Shown here in pieces: positions 31,302 to 38,127 of a DNA stretch of 38,127 nucleotides. Source of the stretch: Candidatus Omnitrophota bacterium (lineage in GTDB: Bacteria > Omnitrophota > Koll11 > Duberdicusellales > 4484-171). The translations under genes were made by a program, and so were the position numbers. The stretch lies in NCBI GenBank assembly GCA_030692055.1, contig JAUYCY010000012.1, positions 1-38,127 of the forward strand. The letters run 5' to 3'. Under the pieces are notes generated by a model, which was given only the letters and a program-made list of their open reading frames with translations, was not told the origin of the DNA and did not search any database. Every line of letters begins with the position of its first letter. Position 1 is the first letter of the stretch.

Positions 31302-31451
31302 TAATGAGACTTAGCCCCAATTTATCGGGGCTGTAGCCGAATTAACCCCGACGAACGTTGTGAAATTATCTAAGAGAATTTCACAACACCTTAGTGAGTC
31401 GGGGTAATGTAGTTTGGAATATTTTACTTTAGCTTTTCAGCTTTTCCGCCA
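31302..31451 (+). repeat. Repeat family B, copy 1
   Basis: In order: AATGAGAC; hairpin AGCCCC/GGGGCT (31312-31331); linker GTAGCCGAATT; outer arms ACCCCGAC (31345-31352) and GTCGGGGT (31398-31405); an 11-bp inner stem GTTGTGAAATT/AATTTCACAAC (31357-31387); then the tail ATTTTACTTTAGCTTTTCAG. The other copies keep the frame and linker but have different, still complementary, stems. It abuts the ribosome-binding site of the flavoprotein gene. The rest, up to 31557, has no gene. Confidence 0.85.
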
Positions 31452-31557
31452 GAGGCGCATGCCTGCCGATAGGTAAGAACAGACAGCAAATAACGAAAGT
31501 AGGTTAGTATCTTTTTATGACAATGCGCTAATGAATATGCTGCTAAGTTACTAAGTT

Positions 31558-31959
31558 CTATTCTTGTTTCGTCAGAATTTCTTTACCAACAGAGCCTGTC
31601 TTATCACCGTAAACAGTCCAAACTCCATTAAGCGTTTTCCCTTCAAGGGTGTAAACAACCTCACCGAAGTCGCCCTGATTTAAGTTAGACCAGGCTACAG
31701 CAAGTCTCTTGCTATCTTCATAATAAAAACCAACACCACCATGACGTTGATTGGCAATTGTCCAGTTAAGCTGATATACTTCTCCAGTTTTTTTAATCGT
31801 TACAGTTCCGATATAAGGCTCGCTAGTGGTATTTGCTCCCGGATTCCAACCTTTGACAAAATATGTGCCTTCAATATTGTCAGCAGCACTTGCATAATCA
31901 ATTATGCAGGAAAATGAGAATATCAATAGACATACAAGAACCATTAACTTTTTGCCCAT
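31558..31959 (-). CDS. Small secreted lipocalin/beta-barrel-like protein
   Basis: A 133-residue exported protein. The start is the ATG at 31959, which follows AAAGGAGGTTAAG; the longer frame from 32001 is not supported. Signal peptide: about 26 residues ending at YASA. The mature part, IEGTYFVKGWNPGANTTSEPY then IGTVTIKKTGEVYQLNWTIANQ and LAVAWSNLNQG...VVYTLEGKTLNGVWTVYG, is all-beta. It resembles a family sometimes annotated as fibronectin-binding protein in spirochaetes (from memory, unsure). Role unknown. Confidence 0.75.
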   Translation of the reverse strand: MGKKLMVLVCLLIFSFSCIIDYASAADNIEGTYFVKGWNPGANTTSEPYIGTVTIKKTGEVYQLNWTIANQRHGGVGFYYEDSKRLAVAWSNLNQGDFGEVVYTLEGKTLNGVWTVYGDKTGSVGKEILTKQE

Positions 31960-32061
31960 CTTAACCTCCTTTTTTTCTCTAAACGCCCTCTTTGTAACCA
32001 CTTTCCACCTACGCGGTGGCCTACCTGCCGGCAGGCAGGGATTTTGGTTTAGATGACTAAT

Positions 32062-32090
32062 GTGGCGGGCAAGGCCTGACCACGCTATCC
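32062..32090 (+). repeat. Repeat family D, copy beside the TPR gene stop
   Basis: GTGGCGGGCAAGGCCTGACC then ACGCTATCC ends 9 bp from the stop codon (TAA, 32099-32101) of the minus-strand TPR gene. A CCTGCCGGCAGG palindrome precedes it at about 32023. The consensus on plus is GTGGCGGGCARKGYCTGACC followed by CGYTATMCC. Confidence 0.75.
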
Positions 32091-32098
32091 TTTATCAA

Positions 32099-33124
32099 TT
32101 AATACCCACCTCCAGGTCTACCCTCTTTTATTCTTTCTAACATCGCCTTAGCCTGGTCGATTGATTCATAATCAGGGTAATGAGCAATGATATCCTTTAA
32201 GTAAGTGACCGCCTTTTGCTTTTCGCCTTTTTCATCGTATAGATATGCGTACATAAGCTTTACCCAGGGGATATAATTGCTGGGTAAATTTTCTGATTCA
32301 ACTATCTTTAATTGTTCGAATGCTTTTTCATATTCGCCTTTTCGAAATAAAGCCGATACGAGTAAAGAACGGAATACATAGCTATACACGGAACCCGGAT
32401 TATCCAAGAGGTATTGCTCGCAATCTCTTATTATTTCATCATTATTTTTTTCTAACAATGCTTTGAGCCACTTTTGTCTTTGGCTTATTTCAAGAGGAAA
32501 CCTCTTATGATTTTCTCCCTGTTCGATGAATTTAATTTTGTTATTTTCTATTACATATCTTAATCTGGAATCAGCCCAAAAATCATCCCCAAGATATGTT
32601 TTTCTTTCATAGGCTTTACGAAAATATTCCCATGCCTCATTAAATCTTCTTTCAACAAGATAAATTAGCCCTAAATCTCCGTAAATAATCTCAAGGTCAA
32701 ACGTATCATTGCCAATAAATTCCAGTGCTGACTTAAACACTTTCTCTGCTCTTAGATAATCACCATAGCTAGAATAAACAACCCCTAGATCCATATATGC
32801 CCGGTAAAAATTGCCCTTTGCCTGTAAGGATTTTTGCGCCTCTATCTCTGCCTCTTTATATCTACCCTGTTTTATTAAAAATTTAGCGCGTAGATGTAAC
32901 GACTGCGCATCGTTTTGTTCATACCTAAATTCTGTCGGCTTAAAAACTCTCTTAGTCTTGTTGATTACTATGTGCTGAATCGTTCCATACTGTTGCTCTT
33001 TGTATAGACGGCCGAAAAGCACGCTTAAAAACAATCCTATAATAACAAATATTGCTATTTTCGCAAAAAGAGGCGGGCCGAGTCTTTGGTAATCTCCCTG
33101 CGTTTGTGGTTTATAATTCCTCAT
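32099..33124 (-). CDS. Membrane-anchored TPR protein
   Basis: A 341-residue protein. One N-terminal membrane helix (about 21-42) is followed by tetratricopeptide repeats: roughly 74-106 (SLHLRAKFLIKQGRYKEAEIEAQKSL), 107-141 (NFYRAYMDLGVVYSSYGDYLRAEKVFKSAL), 145-180, 247-275 (SLLVSALFRKGEYEKAFEQLKIV) and 285-320. Such proteins scaffold envelope complexes; the partner is unknown. The C-terminus ends in RPGGGY. The stop is close to a family D repeat. Confidence 0.85.
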   Translation of the reverse strand: MRNYKPQTQGDYQRLGPPLFAKIAIFVIIGLFLSVLFGRLYKEQQYGTIQHIVINKTKRVFKPTEFRYEQNDAQSLHLRAKFLIKQGRYKEAEIEAQKSLQAKGNFYRAYMDLGVVYSSYGDYLRAEKVFKSALEFIGNDTFDLEIIYGDLGLIYLVERRFNEAWEYFRKAYERKTYLGDDFWADSRLRYVIENNKIKFIEQGENHKRFPLEISQRQKWLKALLEKNNDEIIRDCEQYLLDNPGSVYSYVFRSLLVSALFRKGEYEKAFEQLKIVESENLPSNYIPWVKLMYAYLYDEKGEKQKAVTYLKDIIAHYPDYESIDQAKAMLERIKEGRPGGGY

Positions 33125-33224
33125 TTTAATAATGAAACTTAGCTTTTTAAACTGAAAGCTGCTGACTAAAATTTCACATTTCGCTTACGCGGCAACCCAA
33201 AGAATATAACCTAAATATCATGGT

Positions 33225-33248
33225 TGACGAGGTCTGACCCCGCTATCC
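33225..33248 (+). repeat. Repeat family D, divergent copy
   Basis: GACGAGGTCTGACCCCCGCTATCC lies 13 bp from the stop codon (TAG, 33262-33264) of the minus-strand gene. The left half is degenerate compared with the other copies. The 33125-33261 gap has no gene. Confidence 0.6.
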
Positions 33249-33261
33249 CCCGTTCTTCTTA

Positions 33262-33846
33262 CTACCACCCCTTTGAAAATAAAATCAATTTCTGCAAGAT
33301 ACCTGTTATGAATGTGATATCAAGATCTTTTTCTAAAATATAATTTGGTTTTTGAATTATAATCGTTTTACCGCTTGCTATTATATAGTCAAATCCATTA
33401 TCAAATAATTCTCTTATTGTATTTTTTATGGTTCCATTATTAAGGTGGCTCATCGCCTGCGTAGGATTGTTGGAAAAAATTAGAAAATCCCTGTCAAGCG
33501 ATTCATCGTTAATTTTTACCTCATGGACTATGCCTAGTTTCTTCCCCAAATTGCTCAAAAAACCTTCTCTGTATATGCTTAATTTAAAAAAAGAACTTTT
33601 GGCTAAAGAAATCTTTAAATATGCCGGGGAAGATTTGCTGGCTGGGATAAGCTTAATGGAAAAATTTAAACCATGATATTCGCCATTCAGGGTAGGATAA
33701 AGAGTAAATTTAACAATAGATCCATTAAAATGATTTGTGAGATTTTTCAGGGCTTCATTCTTCTTTCTGCCACTGATATAAAAAATAGCAAGGAAAGCTA
33801 TAAATATAATAAATGGAAATAGTGACTGTATCATCGTATCGATCAT
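33262..33846 (-). CDS. Membrane-anchored protein of unknown function
   Basis: A 194-residue protein with an N-terminal membrane helix (about 7-26) and a soluble mixed alpha/beta domain (SGRKKNEALKNLTNHFNGSIVKF...YHGLNFSIKLIPASKSSPAYLKISL). The start was set at the ATG at 33846; a GTG at 33852 would add two residues. There is no ribosome-binding site, and the 30-bp space to the upstream gene is filled by a family D repeat. No known domain is recognised. The fold resembles domains in which a protein is compared with itself across strands, but no function follows. Confidence 0.7.
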   Translation of the reverse strand: MIDTMIQSLFPFIIFIAFLAIFYISGRKKNEALKNLTNHFNGSIVKFTLYPTLNGEYHGLNFSIKLIPASKSSPAYLKISLAKSSFFKLSIYREGFLSNLGKKLGIVHEVKINDESLDRDFLIFSNNPTQAMSHLNNGTIKNTIRELFDNGFDYIIASGKTIIIQKPNYILEKDLDITFITGILQKLILFSKGW

Positions 33847-33860
33847 CAACACAAGTAATA

Positions 33861-33889
33861 TGGCGGGCAGTGTCTGACCCCGTTATACC
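33861..33889 (+). repeat. Repeat family D, copy containing a stop codon
   Basis: TGGCGGGCAGTGTCTGACCC followed by CGTTATACC. The TTA at 33883-33885 is the stop codon (TAA) of the minus-strand flavoprotein, so the repeat overlaps the gene's last codons. It fills the 30-bp gap to the next gene. Confidence 0.8.
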
Positions 33890-35205
33890 ATATTCAAATT
33901 ATTACCACAAACCCAGCCTGTTGAAAATGCTGCCTGTAAATTATACCCACCTGTAGTTGCATCAACATCTATTATCTCTCCAGCAAAGAATAATCCTTTG
34001 ATAAGCTTTGATTCCATAGTTTTTGGATTTATCTCTTTTGTGCTCACTCCGCCTCTAGTTACAATACCGTCTTTAATAGGTAATACTGCTTCTACTGTTA
34101 AACGTAAGCCAGATAAACCCTTAATAAGCATCTTTCTTTCCCCAATAGTCATTTGGTGCGCGCTTATGTCGGGGCTTAAATTACAATACTCAAGAAATCT
34201 CTCCATCATTTTTCTCGGTAAAACATCTTTAAACATATTTTTGATAGTTTTTGCAGAATTTATTTTAAGTTCACGTAAAACCAAAGCGTCTAATTCTTTT
34301 TGGGTTAACTTGGGTGTAAAATTAATAATTAATTCAACACTATTTTTAAGCTCTAATCCCGTTGCTAAACTTTCCCGACGTTCCGTCGGGAATAATGATG
34401 GGTCGGGACGTCGCCCCACGTTGTGGGACTCCAGCGCGTCATAGGTAGCAGCGCTTACATCAAGAATTATAGGGCCGGATACGCCGAAATGAGTAAAAAT
34501 CACATCACCCAAACGCTCGGCTATTTTCTTACTATTACTCAAAACAGTTACGCGCACTTTTTTAAGCGATATACCCTGCCAATCTTGCACAAATTTTTCT
34601 TTAATAGCTATCGGAACGAGCGCCGGTTTTAACGCCACTATTGTGTGGCCAAGTTTCTTGGCCAATTTGTATCCATCTCCGGTTGAACCGGTTTGGGGAT
34701 ATGAAATGCCGCCGGTTGCAATAACAATGCGTGAAGCTAAAAAATGTTTATTGGAAAATGTTACAATACCTTTAATTTTTCCGTCTTTTGCAATAATATC
34801 CTTTACTCGTTCATTGTATATAATTTCAACATTATTCTTTTGTAATTTCTGCTTTAGAATATTTAGAATATCCCCTGCCTTATCGCTTACAGGAAATACG
34901 CACCCATTTTCTTCTGTTTTAAAAACAATCCCACTTTTTTCAAAAAAAGATAAAAGGTCGGTGTTAAAAAATTGCGCAAAAGAATTTCTTAAAAAATCAC
35001 GCGATGAAGAAAAATTATTGAGGAAATCTTTGCTGTCGCAGGTATTGGTAAGGTTACAACGTCCTCCTCCTGTTGTAATAAGTTTTACGCCGAGATTACT
35101 GTTTCGTTCAATAAGAAGGATTTTTTTCGCCCCTTCCGCAGCACGAATTGCAACCATCATACCGGCCGGTCCTGCTCCGATTACAATTGCATCATAATTT
35201 CGCAT
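33883..35205 (-). CDS. HI0933/YhiN-type FAD-dependent oxidoreductase with a repeat-derived insert
   Basis: A 440-residue flavoprotein; typical members are near 400. The N-terminal dinucleotide fold has IVIGAGPAGMMVAIRAAE (7-24) and TTGGGRCNLTN (44-54). ATGGISYPQTGSTGDGY (163-179) and FTHFGVSGPIILDVS (237-251) are typical, and the C-terminus has FAGEIIDVDATTGGYNLQAAFSTGW. Its substrate is unclear; relatives include bile-acid and tRNA-linked flavoproteins. Residues about 258-284 (LESHNVGRRPDPSLFPTERR) have no counterpart in the family. They are encoded by two hairpins of genomic repeat type, so a palindromic element has inserted in frame. Confidence 0.9.
   Translation of the reverse strand: MRNYDAIVIGAGPAGMMVAIRAAEGAKKILLIERNSNLGVKLITTGGGRCNLTNTCDSKDFLNNFSSSRDFLRNSFAQFFNTDLLSFFEKSGIVFKTEENGCVFPVSDKAGDILNILKQKLQKNNVEIIYNERVKDIIAKDGKIKGIVTFSNKHFLASRIVIATGGISYPQTGSTGDGYKLAKKLGHTIVALKPALVPIAIKEKFVQDWQGISLKKVRVTVLSNSKKIAERLGDVIFTHFGVSGPIILDVSAATYDALESHNVGRRPDPSLFPTERRESLATGLELKNSVELIINFTPKLTQKELDALVLRELKINSAKTIKNMFKDVLPRKMMERFLEYCNLSPDISAHQMTIGERKMLIKGLSGLRLTVEAVLPIKDGIVTRGGVSTKEINPKTMESKLIKGLFFAGEIIDVDATTGGYNLQAAFSTGWVCGNNLNMV
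34372..34427. repeat. Palindromic repeat inserted in frame in the HI0933-type gene
   Basis: Two hairpins: TTCCCGACG/CGTCGGGAA (34372-34392, 9-bp stem, 3-base loop), and CCCAC/GTGGG (34414-34426) flanked by GGTCGGGACGTCG. The CCCGAC/GTCGGG core is shared with families B and C. It codes for about 27 extra residues without breaking the frame. Confidence 0.75.
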
Positions 35206-35277
35206 AGCAGAGATGCTACAATTTTTCTAACATTTTTTCTTTATGTTTTTCTGAAATTTAATTTACCTAAATTATAA

Positions 35278-35346
35278 TTTTCCGCCCGAGGCGGACCCGC
35301 CCGTACACTACATTAAAGTGGCGGGCAAGGCCTGATTATGTTATCC
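35278..35346 (+). repeat. TTTTCCGCC palindrome plus repeat family D copy
   Basis: TTTTCCGCCCGAGGCGGA with CCCGCCCG (35278-35303) is followed by GTGGCGGGCAAGGCCTGATT then ATGTTATCC (35318-35346). The stop codon (TGA, 35349-35351) of the minus-strand zinc-ribbon gene lies 2 bp away. Confidence 0.75.
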
Positions 35347-35348
35347 TC

Positions 35349-35870
35349 TCATTTTCCACTTTTTATTTTTTTGGAAACCGGCTTTTTCTTTTCAGCAGAT
35401 TTTTTCTTTGTAACAGGCTTTTTCTTCTCACTAGCCTGATGCGTATCAATATTGGTTACCTGGACAGGAGCTGTTTCTTTGGGCCTATTATCTGTGTTTA
35501 CTTTAAATGAACTACTGCTTTTGCGACGCAAAAAACACTCTTGGCAATATACCGGTCGATTCCCGCTAGGCCTAAAGGGAACCTCGCATCCTTTCTTGCA
35601 ATCCGCGCAAATCGTTTTATACATAACCCTCTCTCCATGACGATTGTCGTGCCGAACTGCGGCTTGAAAACGGTTATCTTGCCTGTTTCCGTTCTGAACG
35701 TGAATGTTTACAGGCTGCTGGAAAGGCTTAGGAAAAGGTTTTGCCTCAGCCGGCTTTGGTAAAGACCGGCTAATCAAACTATCTACCTTCCTCTCCAGCA
35801 CAGTAAGCTGCTCTTGTATCTTAGTAATTAAATCCATGATACCTTGCCCATTCTGTAAATCTTTTTTCAT
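35349..35870 (-). CDS. CxxC-x17-CxxC zinc-ribbon protein with Lys-rich tail
   Basis: A 173-residue protein. Residues 8-36 form a short coiled coil (MDLITKIQEQLTVLERKVDSLISR). A Pro-rich linker follows. C88-x2-C91-x17-C109-x2-C112 (CADC...VPFRPSGNRPVYCQEC) then CFLRRKSSSS matches the CxxC_CxxC_SSSS model (TIGR04272), frequent in Omnitrophota and candidate-phyla bacteria. The Lys-rich tail (KKKPVTKKKSAEKKKP) suggests nucleic-acid binding (inference). The start is the ATG at 35870 after AAGGAGCGAT; the longer frame from 35894 passes through that site. A family B repeat abuts the start and a family D repeat the stop. Confidence 0.85.
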   Translation of the reverse strand: MKKDLQNGQGIMDLITKIQEQLTVLERKVDSLISRSLPKPAEAKPFPKPFQQPVNIHVQNGNRQDNRFQAAVRHDNRHGERVMYKTICADCKKGCEVPFRPSGNRPVYCQECFLRRKSSSSFKVNTDNRPKETAPVQVTNIDTHQASEKKKPVTKKKSAEKKKPVSKKIKSGK

Positions 35871-35879
35871 ATCGCTCCT

Positions 35880-36043
35880 TAATGAGCACATCATTTTTTC
35901 AAGCGCGTCAGCGCGTAGGAAAAATGATAGTACGAATTAACCCCGACGAACGCTGTAAAATTTTTTCAAAAATTTTACGCATCTTCTGTGAGTCGGGGTA
36001 ATGTAATTTAAGACATTTTACTTTAGCTTTTCAGCTTTTCCGC
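35880..36043 (+). repeat. Repeat family B, copy 2
   Basis: In order: AATGAGC; hairpin ATCATTTTT/AAAAATGAT with an inner GCGC/GCGC (35890-35928); linker TACGAATT; outer arms ACCCCGAC (35940-35947) and GTCGGGGT (35992-35999); 11-bp inner stem GTAAAATTTTT/AAAAATTTTAC (35995 side excluded; arms 35955-35965 and 35968-35978); then the tail ATTTTACTTTAGCTTTTCAG. Its inner stem differs in sequence from the 31302 copy but stays fully paired. Confidence 0.85.
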
Positions 36044-36067
36044 TCAAGAGCAAACCCTCCTTTGCCG

Positions 36068-36088
36068 AGTGAGGCCTACCTCATTATC
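36068..36088 (+). repeat. Repeat family D, weak copy
   Basis: AGTGAGGCCTACCTCATTATC has the same place and end (TTATC) as the other copies, 3 bp from the stop codon (TGA, 36092-36094) of the ABC permease gene, but only partial sequence match. Listed for completeness. Confidence 0.4.
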
Positions 36089-36091
36089 ACG

Positions 36092-36895
36092 TCAACTTAA
36101 ACTTTCCGCGCTATAGCGTGCGATAAGGCCGCTGCGCACCGCATGCTTATAGGTAAGTGTGAAAAATAAATAAGCCAAAAGAATATACACTAAGGCAAGA
36201 GCCGCACTCCACACTAACGCTATCCAGGAAACCGCGCGGCCGAGGATAACCAGCCGCAAAGATTCAAAAATGTAGGATGGCGGCAATATGCGTGAGATAA
36301 ACTGCATCCATTTAGGTAAAATAGTAATCGGGTATAAAACCCCCACAAACGGTGAAATGATAGCCGGTATAGGCCAGATAAACCACTCCGCTGCGGGCCC
36401 AAACCGCAATACAAGAGCGCAAGCAGCAATACCCAAGGCAATGCCAAACATAAAAAGCACTATAAGAAACGGTATCACAATCACCCCATAACTTAAAAAC
36501 GGCAAACCGAAAACCGTAACCGCCAGAAAAAGCATCGCCGCAATACCGATTGAGCTGGTGGCAACACTTGAACACACTAGCCCCGCGGTATACTCTCTTA
36601 TAGATATTGGCGTAGAAAAAATATTAAGAAAATTGCGCGTCCAGACATCTTCAAAAAAAGCCATAGTCACGCCCTGCATGATGCGGATAAAAAAATCCCA
36701 GAATAAAACCGCCCCCAGCATCGCCGGCACAAAATTGAAACCGGCCGCAGCCACAGTATTAAGATAGCGGGTCAAAAAACCCCAAAGAACAATATCTACC
36801 GCCACCCAGACAAATAAAGGTAAAAAACGAGACATGCTGGAACGTATCAAATAAAACTGCCTTAATACGATTGCCCACATGCGATTAAAACGCAT
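36092..36895 (-). CDS. ABC-2 type transporter permease
   Basis: A 267-residue integral membrane protein with about six helices. The plan (N-terminal MWAIVLRQFYLIRSS, helices, GVLYPITILPKWMQFISRILPPSYIFESLR) is that of ABC-2 export permeases, in which the PxxYxFExxR loop precedes the last helices. It follows the ATP-binding gene by 3 bp, so the two make a simple exporter. The substrate is not known; related pairs export polysaccharides, drugs or lipids. Confidence 0.9.
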   Translation of the reverse strand: MRFNRMWAIVLRQFYLIRSSMSRFLPLFVWVAVDIVLWGFLTRYLNTVAAAGFNFVPAMLGAVLFWDFFIRIMQGVTMAFFEDVWTRNFLNIFSTPISIREYTAGLVCSSVATSSIGIAAMLFLAVTVFGLPFLSYGVIVIPFLIVLFMFGIALGIAACALVLRFGPAAEWFIWPIPAIISPFVGVLYPITILPKWMQFISRILPPSYIFESLRLVILGRAVSWIALVWSAALALVYILLAYLFFTLTYKHAVRSGLIARYSAESLS

Positions 36896-36898
36896 GAC

Positions 36899-37645
36899 TC
36901 ACTCCACCTCCAGAGAAAGCGGTTCGCGCGCCACCATGATAAAAATTTCTTCCAGATTTGCCTTGCCATGCTGCCGGGGTAAAGTCTTGGGGTCGCCTTC
37001 CAGAAGAATCTTGCCATGGGAAAGAAAAAGCACGCGGTCACACATTGTTTCTACCTCATGCATATTATGCGAAGTCCACAACACCCCGCAAAGAGCACTG
37101 TTTGCAAACTCACGAATATTTTCACGAATATCGCGTGCGATTGCCGGGTCAAGAGACGCGGTTGGTTCATCCAGTAAAAGCAAATGCGGCTCATTCAGCA
37201 TGGCTTTTGCTAAACCCACGCGGGTCTGCTCTCCTGAAGAAAGCACGCCGCACCTGGTATTACGAAACTTTTTAAGGTCAAACCGACTAAGTAACATATC
37301 AATACGCTGCCTAACGTCTTTTACTCCATACAACAGGGCAAAAATATGTAAATTCTGATAAACAGTCAAATTACCGGGTAAGGGAGCATAAACTGCGGCA
37401 AAGTTGGTATGTTCTAAAACTTCCGATCTATGAGCGGCAATATCCATTCCGTCTACGTTAACCGAGCCGGCAGTAGGCTTAAGTATACCCAGAACCATAT
37501 TTATAGTGGTGGTTTTGCCTGCTCCATTTGGCCCGAGAAGCCCCACGATTTCAGCTGTCCCTACCTCAAACGAAACATCATCCACGGCGACAATGTCATT
37601 GAAAACTTTTCGTAACTTGTTAACGCAAAGCACTTTTTTTTCCAT
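36899..37645 (-). CDS. ABC transporter ATP-binding protein (ABC-2 partner)
   Basis: A 248-residue ATPase. Walker A is GLLGPNGAGKTT, the signature LSSGEQTR, and Walker B LLLLDEPTASLDP; TSHNMHEVE holds the switch His. The start was taken as the ATG at 37645, six bases after AGGG; an ATG at 37651 would add two residues. A promoter-like extended -10 (TGGTAGAAT) lies upstream, after a terminator, so it begins a two-gene operon. Confidence 0.93.
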   Translation of the reverse strand: MEKKVLCVNKLRKVFNDIVAVDDVSFEVGTAEIVGLLGPNGAGKTTTINMVLGILKPTAGSVNVDGMDIAAHRSEVLEHTNFAAVYAPLPGNLTVYQNLHIFALLYGVKDVRQRIDMLLSRFDLKKFRNTRCGVLSSGEQTRVGLAKAMLNEPHLLLLDEPTASLDPAIARDIRENIREFANSALCGVLWTSHNMHEVETMCDRVLFLSHGKILLEGDPKTLPRQHGKANLEEIFIMVAREPLSLEVE

Positions 37646-37671
37646 AATCATCCCTTGCTACGCTTCCCCAT

Positions 37672-37680
37672 ATTCTACCA
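37672..37680 (-). promoter_or_regulatory. Predicted extended -10 promoter of the ABC operon
   Basis: The minus strand reads TGGTAGAAT about 27 bp before the start codon, the same extended -10 form as at 6127 and 6367. No good -35 is seen. It directly follows the terminator at 37689. Confidence 0.5.
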
Positions 37681-37688
37681 CAAAAAAA

Positions 37689-37707
37689 TCCGCTTCTTTC
37701 AAGCGGA
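37689..37707 (-). terminator. Intrinsic terminator upstream of the ABC operon
   Basis: TCCGCTT, a 5-base loop and AAGCGGA, then seven Ts on the minus strand. It ends transcription coming from a gene beyond the window, or acts in a leader. Confidence 0.75.
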
Positions 37708-37831
37708 CGTAAAACAATAGAGTTATATCTCAAATTTCAAAATTATATTTTCAAGAAATTCGGAACGTTTCTATTTTTCGAAAATTGAGCACCTTAAGTA
37801 TTTTGAACACCTAAAGCTTTTATCTAGTGAA

Positions 37832-37884
37832 ATCCCGCAAAGCGGGATATCCAGCGAAATACTTTGTGTTTCGTACAAAGTATT
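37832..37884. repeat. Two strong hairpins
   Basis: ATCCCGC/GCGGGAT (37832-37848) and AATACTTTGT/ACAAAGTATT (37858-37884, 10-bp stem, 7-base loop). No gene is seen from 37652 to the window end. Confidence 0.75.
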
Positions 37885-37949
37885 AGAAGCGGCGGATGTT
37901 CTATATTTTTTATTCAGCTTTTCCGCCATAGGCGAGACCTCGCCGCTTT

Positions 37950-37976
37950 GCGGCGGGCAGTGCCTGACCCGTTATT
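37950..37976 (+). repeat. Repeat family D, copy not at a visible stop codon
   Basis: GCGGCGGGCAGTGCCTGACC then CGTTAT. It is preceded by a TTTTCCGCC-type palindrome (37919) and joined directly to the family A copy at 37975. Confidence 0.75.
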
Positions 37977-38112
37977 TATTCTCTCCCGGCGAATACCCCG
38001 TGGCTTGCCACGGGGATGAAGCCGAAATCGTAAACGTAGTTGACCTCATTCCAAGGCAATGAATGAACCCAGCCTTTGCGTAAGCAAAGTAAAGATATGC
38101 TGGGTCCGCGAT
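37975..38112 (-). repeat. Repeat family A, copy 3 (inverted, variant second half)
   Basis: 37975-38069 matches the reverse complement of copy 1 from its end back to GGTTCATTC, with the CCCCGTGG/CCACGGGG hairpin intact. Beyond that, the first hairpin is replaced by another: CCCAGC (38068-38073) and GCTGGG (38099-38104) enclose CTTTGC/GCAAAG. The stem therefore changes while a hairpin is kept. The window ends 15 bases later. Confidence 0.85.
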
Positions 38113-38127
38113 AGCTAAGCGATAAGA

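Noticed and set aside
1..38127. CRISPR array, rRNA or tRNA genes
   Set aside because: No regularly spaced direct repeats, no tRNA cloverleaf and no rRNA-like sequence were seen. The repeats are dispersed and palindromic.

Overview
The window looks like one contig from an uncultured anaerobic bacterium, most likely of the candidate phylum Omnitrophota (OP3) or a close PVC-type lineage. This is inferred from gene content: a CxxC-x17-CxxC zinc-ribbon protein, DUF6941-, DUF3047- and DUF3592-like proteins, a membrane-bound [NiFe] hydrogenase, and intergenic spaces packed with short palindromic repeats. Nearly every gene reads on the minus strand, so transcription runs from high to low coordinates. 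Both ends of the window lie in copies of the same repeat, which suggests a contig that ended where assembly failed on that repeat.

The centre (26.1 kb down to 12.3 kb) is one long, tightly overlapped operon. It begins with an MgtA-type Mg2+ P-type ATPase and continues with a complex-I-like group 4 [NiFe] hydrogenase. The hydrogenase order is NuoM-, NuoL- and NuoN/MrpD-type antiporter subunits, then NuoJ-, NuoK-, NuoA-, NuoB-, NuoC-, NuoD-, NuoH- and NuoI-like subunits. A HycI-type maturation protease follows, then ExbB and ExbD, then a terminator. The large subunit keeps both CxxC nickel-ligand pairs and a C-terminal tail of the kind HycI removes. No NADH-, formate- or CO-oxidising module is present, so the likely reaction is ferredoxin oxidation with H2 evolution, or the reverse, coupled to ion pumping by three antiporter-like subunits. 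The operon would link H2 metabolism, ion-motive force, Mg2+ transport and an ExbBD motor.

The left flank (0.2-12.1 kb) carries: Dus and Maf; three secreted proteins, two of them small paralogues; a sirtuin with a DUF6941-like protein; a secreted transglutaminase-like protein; a 50-residue zinc-finger-like protein; a beta-CASP ribonuclease-type metallo-hydrolase with two membrane proteins; and a DUF3047/HAMP/DUF2330-like operon. The right flank (26.4-37.7 kb) carries: an MshEN-PilZ protein; a DUF3592 protein; two paralogous secreted beta-sandwich-like proteins separated by repeats and a repeat-split small gene; an Isf-like flavoprotein; a TPR protein; an HI0933-type flavoprotein with a palindromic repeat inserted in frame; the zinc-ribbon protein; and an ABC exporter.

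The repeats are the second main theme. Family A (about 139 bp, two hairpins) has three copies, and exact removal of one rejoins a small membrane-protein ORF in frame. Family B keeps its linkers and stem layout while stem sequences change on both arms together; three of its four copies abut ribosome-binding sites. Family C is about 150-165 bp in two copies. Family D is about 29 bp and sits at or next to the stop codons of several consecutive genes. No rRNA, tRNA or CRISPR array was found.
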